From Phenylobacterium aquaticum (GTDB lineage Bacteria > Pseudomonadota > Alphaproteobacteria > Caulobacterales > Caulobacteraceae), in contig NZ_CANCLE010000164.1 of NCBI RefSeq assembly GCF_947378715.1, forward strand, positions 1 to 8,360: 8,360 nucleotides of DNA, given 5' to 3'. The stretch's first letter is position 1, and every line of letters begins with the position of its first letter. The notes under the pieces were generated by a model. It had not been told where the DNA came from, searched no databases, and saw nothing but the letters and a program-made list of their open reading frames with translations. Of this stretch, positions 1 through 5,874 are shown one piece after another. The translations under genes and the position numbers were made by a program.

Positions 1-1
1 C

Positions 2-118
2 GAACAGCGGGTGCGGGTCGCGCCCCTCGGTGTCGCCCTCGGTCAGATAGTGGGCCAGAGGCGCCCAGGGCGTGCCGGCGATGTCGGGATTGTTCTCGAG
101 ATACCAGGCCTGGTCGAA
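2..118 (-). repeat. One ~38-residue NPDIA-type protein repeat at the truncated end of the left-edge gene
   Basis: Codons 120-158 encode a complete copy of the repeat also found in the genes at 1627-3573 and 4597-5874. It starts at F-D-Q-A-W-Y-L and ends at H-P-L, and the next F opens a probable second copy that is cut by the edge. Further copies are expected outside the window. Confidence 0.8.
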
Positions 119-475
119 CAGGGCGCGGGGATTGGCCGCCGGATCCGGACCGGCGCGCACATAGGCGACAAGACCGAGCGCCGCGCCGCCCTGGCGCCCC
201 AGGCCGGTCTTGACCCGCATGTCCCAGAGGCCCGAGCGCAGCAGCAACAGCACCCGGCCCGGCCACTTGGCCCGGGCCAGCAGCCGGTCGAGGCGACGCT
301 CCACCCCGCCGCGCTCACGGTCCCAGTCGCGCCGCCCGGCGGCCTCGCAGAAGCGCCGCCAGCGGTCCTCCGCCACGGCCCGGCGGACCATGTGCAGCTC
401 GCGGCGACGGGAGAGCAGGCTCGCGATGGTCCTTGGCTCGACCGACGGTGACTCTTGGGGGGCGGCGTCTGACAC
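2..475 (-). CDS. Repeat-containing protein, N-terminal part (paralogue of the 4597-5874 protein), cut by the window edge
   Basis: The open frame runs from a GTG at 475-473 to the left edge, giving 158 residues with the 3' end missing. No in-frame ATG lies between the upstream gene's stop and this GTG, and the Shine-Dalgarno match is weak, so translation may be coupled to the sulfotransferase gene that ends 20 bp upstream. An internal ATG at residue 29 is a less likely start. Residues 1-75 are rich in Arg, Glu and Ala and probably helical. Residues 81-84 read SGLW, and residues 111-114 (DPAA) lead into a repeat (120-158) with FDQAWYL, NPDIA, PLAHYL and GRDPHPLF. SGLW, the DPAA lead-in and FDQAWYL all recur in the same order in the protein at 4597-5874, so the two are paralogues. 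A catalytic domain could lie in the missing part. The biochemical function is unknown; a role in the glycan locus is inferred from neighbours. Confidence 0.82.
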   Translation of the reverse strand, partial: MSDAAPQESPSVEPRTIASLLSRRRELHMVRRAVAEDRWRRFCEAAGRRDWDRERGGVERRLDRLLARAKWPGRVLLLLRSGLWDMRVKTGLGRQGGAALGLVAYVRAGPDPAANPRALFDQAWYLENNPDIAGTPWAPLAHYLTEGDTEGRDPHPLF

Positions 476-495
476 GATGCTCAGTCTATCAGGGA

Positions 496-1497
496 TCAGC
501 GACGGGCCAGCAGGCCGTCGAGGGCCTCGGCCATTTGGATCTCGCGCTCCTGGGTCTTGAACGCATGCAGGCGGCGGGCGTCGGCCAGGTCGGAACGGGT
601 CTGGTCGAGATCGCGGGTGACGGGTGAGACCAGGGATCCGATGCGCTGGCGCAGGACCTCGAGGCGTTTGGCGGCGGCCTCCAGGGGCTTGGCGGAGGGC
701 GGGGGCCCCGACGCGGCGGCCTTGAACCAGTCGAACACGGCCTGCGCGTCGGCGCCCCATTCGGCGATGGCGGCCAGGTCGCCGGTTCCGGCGTTGTGGC
801 GCAGCTCGGGGCTCAGGAAGGCGTCGATCTCGCGCGCGGCGTTCGCGGAAAGGTCGGGCAGAGGCGCGCCATGGGCGGCTTCGATCCTGCCGGTCTCGGC
901 CCGCCAGTCGGCCAGCAGGGCGTCATAGTCGACGAAGGCCCGGGGCAGGCCCCGGCTGCCGGCCTCGGCCGCCAGCATGTAGGCGGTCCAGAGCAGCACG
1001 GACTTGGCGATGGGAAAGCCGTCGCGCCGGGCCAGGGATCCGGCCACCGCCAGGGGATGGCGCACGGGAATCACCACCCGCAGTTCGAAACCGGCGGCTT
1101 CCAGGACCGGACGCCACAGCGGCATCAGGACCGAGACCCGGGGGTCCTTCAACAGCGGGATCGCCGCCTCGGCGTATTCCTCGGCGAACAGGGCGCCGGC
1201 GCGGGCGCGCCAGTCGGTCTCGTCCGGTTCAGCCAGGCTGACATAGGGATGGCTGAAGGGGTCGTCCCAGGCGCCGCCGCCGGCCCGCAGCCGCGCGTCG
1301 TTGAACACCGCGATCCGCCAGGGCTCGAAATAGCCCTTCTCGTTGTGCGCATCGCCGGCCATCACCTGGCCGGGCAGATTGGCCCCCGCCAAGGCCAGGA
1401 GCTGGGTCGCCGCCGAGGTGCCGGACCGGTGCATGCCCAGGACCAGATAGGCCGGTCGGCGCGAGGGCGGACCGGAATGGGCCTTGGTGCGGGTCAT
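496..1497 (-). CDS. Sulfotransferase family protein (PAPS-dependent)
   Basis: A 333-residue protein, probably a cytoplasmic enzyme that moves sulfate from PAPS to a hydroxyl of a glycan or other acceptor. Residues 18-28 (LVLGMHRSGTS) form the 5'-phosphosulfate-binding loop after the first beta strand. NEKGYFEPW (52-60) matches the N-x-K-G-[YH]-[WF]-E stretch usual in this bacterial family. VIPVRHPLAVAGSLARR (142-158) carries the 3'-phosphate-binding pattern, Arg146 and Ser154 separated by seven residues. Residues about 270-333 are charged and helical, perhaps a short coiled coil beyond the catalytic fold. The ATG at 1497 is preferred over upstream in-frame starts because AGGAAG lies 2 bp upstream (1500-1505), the sulfotransferase fold begins soon after, and the upstream extension is low-complexity and runs into the divergent gene. 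It is transcribed away from the glycosyltransferase operon and followed by the repeat-protein gene at 475. The acceptor cannot be told from sequence. Confidence 0.88.
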   Translation of the reverse strand: MTRTKAHSGPPSRRPAYLVLGMHRSGTSAATQLLALAGANLPGQVMAGDAHNEKGYFEPWRIAVFNDARLRAGGGAWDDPFSHPYVSLAEPDETDWRARAGALFAEEYAEAAIPLLKDPRVSVLMPLWRPVLEAAGFELRVVIPVRHPLAVAGSLARRDGFPIAKSVLLWTAYMLAAEAGSRGLPRAFVDYDALLADWRAETGRIEAAHGAPLPDLSANAAREIDAFLSPELRHNAGTGDLAAIAEWGADAQAVFDWFKAAASGPPPSAKPLEAAAKRLEVLRQRIGSLVSPVTRDLDQTRSDLADARRLHAFKTQEREIQMAEALDGLLARR

Positions 1498-1626
1498 ATC
1501 TTCCTGAACGCGCGGAAAGTCGTGTCTTCGCTGTAGGGGCGCGCGCGGCGTCCGACAAGGGCCGGCGTGGTTGATCCCCTCCCGCTTCTGTTGCACTAAC
1601 CACGGGCGCCGCACAGGAAATCGCGA
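1498..1626. promoter_or_regulatory. Divergent intergenic region between sulfotransferase and glycosyltransferase operon
   Basis: These 129 bp separate two divergently read genes and should hold both promoters. For the plus-strand operon a weak -35-like TTGATC (1571-1576) with an ACTAAC 18 bp later (1595-1600) is the best candidate. For the minus strand a TTGTCG-like element followed by CCTACAGC, loosely like the Caulobacter housekeeping -10, is visible around 1533-1561. GTGGTT (1567-1572) and AACCAC (1598-1603) form 6-bp inverted arms around the plus-strand candidate and could be an operator. All promoter assignments are weak; only the divergent geometry is firm. Confidence 0.35.
1615..1620 (+). 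promoter_or_regulatory. Ribosome binding site of the GT4 fusion gene
   Basis: AGGAAA lies 6 bp before the ATG at 1627 and supports that start. Confidence 0.6.
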
Positions 1627-3573
1627 ATGGCCGACGAGGCCTCCCTCGATCACGTCTACAGGATCCTCTCCACGGCCTTCGACGCGACCTTCTATCGGCT
1701 GGTCTATCCCGACATCGCTCAGGCGGGGATAGAGCCCCTGCGCCACTATGCCGACGCGGGCTGGCGGGAGGGGCGCGACCCCACCGCCTGGTTCAGCACC
1801 CGCGCCTATCGCGACGCCAATCCCGACCTCGGCGAGGTCGATCCCTTTCATCACTATCTGACCGCCGGCTGGCGCGAGGGGCGCTCACCCGAGCCGTCCG
1901 TCCATGGCGCGCCCTATCTGTGGCGCCAGGCCGACGCGGGCCACGCCACCGACTGGGGATTTGATCGCCCGAGAACCCGGCCGCCGTCGCCGCCCCGGCC
2001 GCCGGTTCCCGGCCCGGGCCCCGATGCGGCCCGCGCCCTGGTCGAGCCGGAGTTCGACACCGACTTCTACCTCTGGGCCAATCGGGACATCGCCGAACTG
2101 GGCATCGAGCCCCTGAACCATTTCCTCCACACCGGCTGGCGGGAAGGCCGCGATCCACGCCGGGACTTCTCGGTCTCGGACTATCTGGAGCTCAATCCGG
2201 ATGTCGCAGCGGTGGGCATGAATCCCTTCGTCCACTGGCTGCTCGCCGGTCGGGCCGAGGGCCGCGTCGCCGGCTATGACCTGGGCTTCCGCTATCAGGT
2301 GCTGCAGCGGCTGGAGCCCATGGCCGATCGCCTGGCCCTGGCGGCCGAGCGCGCCGCCAAGGTGCGGACGAAGCCGGCGAACATTCTGGTCGAGGCCCTG
2401 GCGGGGCGCCGCTCGGCGGCCGGCGACCTGCACATCACCTTCAGCCACGACGACTACACCACCAATGTCGGCGGGGTGCAGCTGTGCATCCAGCGCGAGG
2501 CCGCCGCCATGGCCGCGCTGGGCCGCGACCACCTGCATCTGCATCCGCCCAGCCATTGGCCGATCGTGCGGGGGTCGGGGGACGTCGCCGCGCTGGGGGT
2601 GGTCTGGAACGGCAAGCCGATCGGCGCCTTCCCGGCCGTCGACCTCATCGCGGCGCTGAAGCCTGGCCCGGCCAAGGCGCGGCGCGGCTTCGCCATCCAC
2701 AATCTGCTCGGCCACGCGCCGGACGAGGTGATCGCCATATTGGGCGCCGCGGGCATGGGGGCGGGCCACATCTGGCTGCACGACTTCACCAGCCTCTGCG
2801 CCGGCTATCACCTGATGCGCAACGAGGTCGCCGATTGCGGGGCGCCGCCGCCGGACAGCCCGGCCTGCGGCCTGTGCGTCTATGGCCCCTATCGCGCCGC
2901 CCAGGTCGCGGCCCACGCCAGGCTGTTCGAGGCGCTGGACCTGACGGTGGTCGCGCCGTCGCGCTCGACCTATGAGCTCTGGCGCGCGCGGACCACGGCC
3001 CCGGCGGACCAGCCCCATCTGATCGCCCCCCTCGCCCGGCTGGTCCCGCGCGAGGCGACGGCGACACCGGCGCGCCAAGGGCCTCTGCGGGTGGCCTTCC
3101 TGGGCATGCCCTCGCCGCACAAGGGCTGGCCGGCCTTCCGCGATCTCGCGGAACGCTTCGAGGACGACCCGCGCTACGAATTCCTCCATCTGGCCTCGGC
3201 CCCGGTGAAGGGGATCCGCTTCGCCTTCCACAAGGTGGCGGTGACCGCCAAGCGCCCGAGGGCGATGCTGGACGCGCTGGAGACCCTGGGGATCGATGTG
3301 GCGATCCTGTGGTCCCTGTGCCGCGAGACGTTCTCCTTCACCGTCCATGAGGTGGCCGCCGCCGGCGTCGCCATACTGACCCGCCCCGACAGCGGCAATA
3401 TCGCCGCCTTCACCGACGAGGGCGGCCACGGCCGGGTGCTGTCGGGCGAGGACGAGCTGTTCGGCCTGTTCGAGCGCGGCGAGGTGCTCGCCCTGTCCCG
3501 CGCGATCCGCCAGCCGGCCCATTTCGACCTGGCCTATAGCGCGCTCACCGTCGATCTGCTGGAGGGCGCATGA
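1627..3573 (+). CDS. GT4-type (GT-B fold) glycosyltransferase with four N-terminal NPDVA-type repeats
   Basis: A 648-residue fusion that probably transfers a sugar from a nucleotide donor in the cytoplasm. Residues 18-92 and 143-216 hold two pairs of ~38-residue repeats (YPDIA, NPDL, RDIA, NPDVA; GWREGRDP at three repeat ends), split by a proline-rich linker at 114-131. The catalytic part starts near residue 267. NVGGVQ (280-285) resembles the glycine-rich loop at the start of GT4 N-domains. H385-D386 is followed by Cys391, Cys404, Cys414 and Cys417, a cysteine pattern seen in part of the GT4 group. The C-domain starts at LRVAFLGMPSPHKGW (487-501), and Glu567 and Glu575 make the EX7E motif of retaining GT4 enzymes in RETFSFTVHE. 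No signal peptide or membrane segment is seen. It is the first gene of an operon: its stop overlaps the next ATG in ATGA at 3570-3573. Donor and acceptor are unknown. The repeats are unusual for a GT4 enzyme and suggest docking to a partner or acceptor. Confidence 0.88.
   Translation: MADEASLDHVYRILSTAFDATFYRLVYPDIAQAGIEPLRHYADAGWREGRDPTAWFSTRAYRDANPDLGEVDPFHHYLTAGWREGRSPEPSVHGAPYLWRQADAGHATDWGFDRPRTRPPSPPRPPVPGPGPDAARALVEPEFDTDFYLWANRDIAELGIEPLNHFLHTGWREGRDPRRDFSVSDYLELNPDVAAVGMNPFVHWLLAGRAEGRVAGYDLGFRYQVLQRLEPMADRLALAAERAAKVRTKPANILVEALAGRRSAAGDLHITFSHDDYTTNVGGVQLCIQREAAAMAALGRDHLHLHPPSHWPIVRGSGDVAALGVVWNGKPIGAFPAVDLIAALKPGPAKARRGFAIHNLLGHAPDEVIAILGAAGMGAGHIWLHDFTSLCAGYHLMRNEVADCGAPPPDSPACGLCVYGPYRAAQVAAHARLFEALDLTVVAPSRSTYELWRARTTAPADQPHLIAPLARLVPREATATPARQGPLRVAFLGMPSPHKGWPAFRDLAERFEDDPRYEFLHLASAPVKGIRFAFHKVAVTAKRPRAMLDALETLGIDVAILWSLCRETFSFTVHEVAAAGVAILTRPDSGNIAAFTDEGGHGRVLSGEDELFGLFERGEVLALSRAIRQPAHFDLAYSALTVDLLEGA
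1678..1902 (+). repeat. First pair of NPDVA-type protein repeats in the GT4 fusion
   Basis: Codons 18-55 and 56-92 encode two repeat copies. Shared positions include F at the start, Y six residues in, P-D-[IL], P-[LF]-x-H-[YH] and G-W-R-E-G-R. The first copy opens with FDATFY and the second with FSTRAY, the same order of subtypes as in the second pair. Confidence 0.8.
2053..2274 (+). repeat. Second pair of NPDVA-type protein repeats in the GT4 fusion
   Basis: Codons 143-180 and 181-216 encode two more copies, opening with FDTDFY and FSVSDY. Copy one contains GIEPL and GWREGRDP exactly as in the first pair, which suggests that a two-repeat unit was duplicated and a proline-rich linker placed between the copies. 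Confidence 0.8.
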
Positions 3574-4613
3574 AGGTCCTCTGCTTTTCCAGCTTCACCT
3601 TCTCCTATCTGAACCGCGCCCGGGTGCTCTATCAGACCCTGCGCAAGTTCCACCCCGACTGGGAGCTGGCGGCCCTGATCACCGACCGGCCGCCGCTCGG
3701 CTTCCATTTCGACGCCGCGCGCGAGCCCTTCGACCGGGTGGTCTGGGCCGAGGACCTGGGGATCGAGGCCTTCCCCGGCTGGCTGTTCAAGCATGACGTG
3801 GTCGAGGCCTGCACGGCGGTGAAGGGGCCCTTCCTTCACCAGGCCTGCGCCTCGGGCGCCGACATCGTCATCTACCTTGATCCGGACACCGCCCTGTTCG
3901 CGCCGCTCGACCCACTGATCGAGCGGCTGCGGACCGCCGAGATCGCGCTCACGCCGCACCTGCTCGATCCCAACACCGACCGCGCCGCCATCCTCGATCA
4001 CGACCTGTCGGCGTCACGTACGGGCATCTTCAATCTGGGCTTCGTGGCCGTCCGCGCGACGGGGGAGGGCGCCCGCTTCGCGGCCTGGTGGAACGACCGT
4101 CTCCTCGACTACTGCTATGACGACATCCCGATGGGCCTGTTCGTCGACCAGCGCTGGTGCGATCACGTCCCGGCCCTGTTCAGCCATGTCGACATCATCC
4201 GCGACCCGGGCTTCAACGTCGCCAGCTGGAACCTCAGCCAGCGCCGGCTGGCCATCGACGGCCAGGGCGCGATCCTGGTCAATGGGTCGCCCTTGCGGTT
4301 CTGGCACTTCACCAAGCTGGGGCCGACCGGCGACGTGATGACCAAACGCTATGCCGGCGACAACTACCCGGTCTACGAGATCTGGCGCTGGTACAAGGAC
4401 CAGGTGACGGCGGCGACCGATCCCTCGATCCCGACCCGCTACTGGGCCTATGACCAATTCTCAGACGGCACGCCCATCGCCCGGGCCCACCGGCTGGTCT
4501 ATCGCGAGCGTCCGGATCTGCAGGCGGCCTTCCCCGACCCGTTCGACGCCCGGCCGGGCGGCTTCCGGTCCTGGCTCGCCCGCGAGGGACTGATCGATGG
4601 CGAGGTCGGTTGA
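3570..4613 (+). CDS. GT-A fold glycosyltransferase (nucleotide-diphospho-sugar transferase, GT8-like)
   Basis: A 347-residue protein, probably a cytoplasmic enzyme of glycan assembly. The N-terminal strand MKVLCFSSFTFSYL and following helix resemble the nucleotide-binding start of GT-A folds. IVIYLDPDTALFAPL (99-113) carries the metal-binding DxD motif as Asp104-Pro105-Asp106, at the usual distance from the N-terminus. GIFNLGFVAVR (152-162), VDQRWCDHV (192-200) and LRFWHFTKL (242-250, with His246 as a possible second metal ligand) match blocks common in GT8-like and related bacterial transferases. The C-terminal FPDPF...GGFRSWLAREG (321-340) is a tail also seen in other such enzymes. The ATG overlaps the stop of the GT4 fusion gene (ATGA), with GGAGGG at 3561-3566, so the two are translationally coupled. 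The gene ends inside the start of the repeat protein. No signal peptide or transmembrane helix is seen. Sugar specificity cannot be read, and assignment to GT8 proper is uncertain. Confidence 0.85.
   Translation: MKVLCFSSFTFSYLNRARVLYQTLRKFHPDWELAALITDRPPLGFHFDAAREPFDRVVWAEDLGIEAFPGWLFKHDVVEACTAVKGPFLHQACASGADIVIYLDPDTALFAPLDPLIERLRTAEIALTPHLLDPNTDRAAILDHDLSASRTGIFNLGFVAVRATGEGARFAAWWNDRLLDYCYDDIPMGLFVDQRWCDHVPALFSHVDIIRDPGFNVASWNLSQRRLAIDGQGAILVNGSPLRFWHFTKLGPTGDVMTKRYAGDNYPVYEIWRWYKDQVTAATDPSIPTRYWAYDQFSDGTPIARAHRLVYRERPDLQAAFPDPFDARPGGFRSWLAREGLIDGEVG
4584..4589 (+). promoter_or_regulatory. Ribosome binding site that favours the 4597 start
   Basis: GAGGGA lies 7 bp before ATG 4597. A second in-frame ATG at 4618 has GAGGT (4602-4606) 11 bp upstream, a poorer spacing. 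The 4597 start gives a 17-bp overlap with the upstream gene; use of 4618 would shorten the protein by seven residues. Confidence 0.5.
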
Positions 4614-5874
4614 CGCCATGACCGCTGCGGACGACACCGAAGCTTCAGAACCACAGGGGTCGGCCAGAACCGTGACCGCGCGCGCCTTGAACAGCTGGCC
4701 CCAGTCGATCATCGACAAGATCGAGACCCTGTCCGCGCGCCAGGACGCCCTGCGCGCGGAGACCCAGCTCGCCCAGACCCGCGAGGCCCTGACCCGTTCC
4801 CGGCTGGGCGAGGCCCTGATCGTGGCCCTGGTCGCCCGCGCCAAGGCCGAGGCCGAGGCCCGGAGCGTCGCCGGCCGCGCCTATCGCGCCACCGGCCTCG
4901 CCCGCGCGACGCCGGATCGCCGCAATCGCTTGCGCCGGCTCGTGGAACGGCTGCAGGACCGGCGCGGCCCCAAGGGCCAGGCGACGATCCTGGCGGCTTC
5001 GGGACTCTGGGCCGGCGCGGGGGGCGCGTCCGACCTCGCCGACATGGAGGCCTATGCCGCCCGTGGCGCCGATCCGGCGGCCCAGCCGCCGGCGTTCTTC
5101 GATCAGGCCTGGTATCTTGACCGCTATCCGGATGTGGCGGCGAGCGGCCAGTCGCCGCTGGTTCACTATCTGCTGCGCGGCGGCCTGGAGGGGCGGGTCC
5201 CGCATCCGCTGTTCGACCACGGGCCCTATCTGGGCCAGCATGCGCCGGAGATGGGCGCCCTGGGCCTGACCGCCCTGGAGCATTTCATTCGGCTGGGCGG
5301 ACCCCGGGGCGCGGCGATTCACCCGCTCTTTCAGCTCGATCACTATCTGATCCAGGCGCCGGAGCTGTTCGAAACCGGGGAAATTCCATTTCTCCACTAT
5401 CTGCGCGAAGGCGCGGCGCGCGGACTGAACCCGCACCCGCTGTTCCTGACCGACTATTACTGCGCCCAGGCCGGGCTTGAGCCGGGCGACGAACCCTTGC
5501 TGCACTATCTCACCCAGGGCTCGGCGGCGGGCCTCAGGCCGCATCCGCTGTTCGACCCGGCCTGGTATCGAGACGCCTATCCCGATGTCCCGGCAGCCGG
5601 GCTGGACCCCCTGGTCCATTTCGTCCTTGATCGCGGCGAGGGCGGATTTTCGCCGGGACCCTGGCTGGACGCGAGAACCTATTTCGCCCGGCGGGGATCG
5701 GACAGGCTGCCCGGCCTCGACGCCCTGAGCGACTATCTGCAGGGCGGCGCCTGGACCGTCGGCGAGCCTTCGCCCGGCTTCCAGGCCGCAGCCTATCTGG
5801 CCGCTCACCCGGAGTTGGCGACGGAGGGCCTGACCCCGCTGGAGCGCTGGGCGCGGCTCGGCGTCGCCAGCTAG
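4597..5874 (+). CDS. Stand-alone NPDVA-type repeat protein with helical N-terminal region, no catalytic domain
   Basis: A 425-residue protein of unknown function. Residues 1-30 are polar. Residues 35-125 are rich in Ala, Arg and Glu and probably form helices or a coiled coil. SGLW (135-138) and ADPAAQPPAFFDQAWYL (158-174) match the truncated gene at the left edge in order and spacing. From residue 167 to the end there are about seven repeats of 36-39 residues (starts at 167, 206, 245, 283, 319, 357, 395). Copies 1, 4 and 5 keep PL-x-H-[YF] and HPL or a close variant; copies 6 and 7 are degenerate and the last is short. No signal peptide, membrane segment, RTX glycine repeat, glycosyltransferase or hydrolase motif is visible. 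It is third in an operon with two glycosyltransferases. Scaffold, substrate-recognition subunit or an acceptor of glycosylation are all possible; none is shown. The stop shares a CTAG with the convergent gene. Confidence 0.85.
   Translation: MARSVDAMTAADDTEASEPQGSARTVTARALNSWPQSIIDKIETLSARQDALRAETQLAQTREALTRSRLGEALIVALVARAKAEAEARSVAGRAYRATGLARATPDRRNRLRRLVERLQDRRGPKGQATILAASGLWAGAGGASDLADMEAYAARGADPAAQPPAFFDQAWYLDRYPDVAASGQSPLVHYLLRGGLEGRVPHPLFDHGPYLGQHAPEMGALGLTALEHFIRLGGPRGAAIHPLFQLDHYLIQAPELFETGEIPFLHYLREGAARGLNPHPLFLTDYYCAQAGLEPGDEPLLHYLTQGSAAGLRPHPLFDPAWYRDAYPDVPAAGLDPLVHFVLDRGEGGFSPGPWLDARTYFARRGSDRLPGLDALSDYLQGGAWTVGEPSPGFQAAAYLAAHPELATEGLTPLERWARLGVAS
5095..5871 (+). repeat. Array of about seven ~38-residue NPDVA-type protein repeats
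   Basis: Codons 167-425 encode consecutive repeats of 39, 39, 38, 36, 38, 38 and 31 residues without linkers. The best-conserved junction, H-P-L-F, occurs at the ends of the first four copies. At DNA level copies are mostly diverged, but an exact 19-bp direct repeat remains at 5200-5218 and 5539-5557, over the HPLFD junctions. The regular period and conserved aromatic, Pro and Gly positions suggest a small helical unit; no structure is known to me. Confidence 0.82.

Noticed and set aside
796..1536. 246-codon plus-strand open frame
   Set aside because: Antisense to the sulfotransferase with no motif of its own.
1498..1854. N-terminal extension of the sulfotransferase to an upstream in-frame ATG at 1854
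   Set aside because: The extension overlaps the divergent gene and its promoter region and lacks family similarity; the ATG at 1497 has AGGAAG upstream and lies close to the start of the fold.
1885..3522. 545-codon open frame on the minus strand
   Set aside because: It lies wholly antisense to the GT4 fusion; composition is a mirror of GC-rich codon bias, with no recognisable motif, while the plus strand has clear EX7E and repeat motifs.
4645..5808. 387-codon open frame on the minus strand
   Set aside because: Antisense to the repeat protein and an artefact of high GC; the plus frame shows a regular protein repeat.
5095..5871. RTX calcium-binding nonapeptides or TPR/Sel1 repeats as identity of the array
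   Set aside because: No GGxGxD motif occurs, and the ~38-residue period with P-D-V-A and P-L-x-H-Y does not match the TPR or Sel1 consensus.
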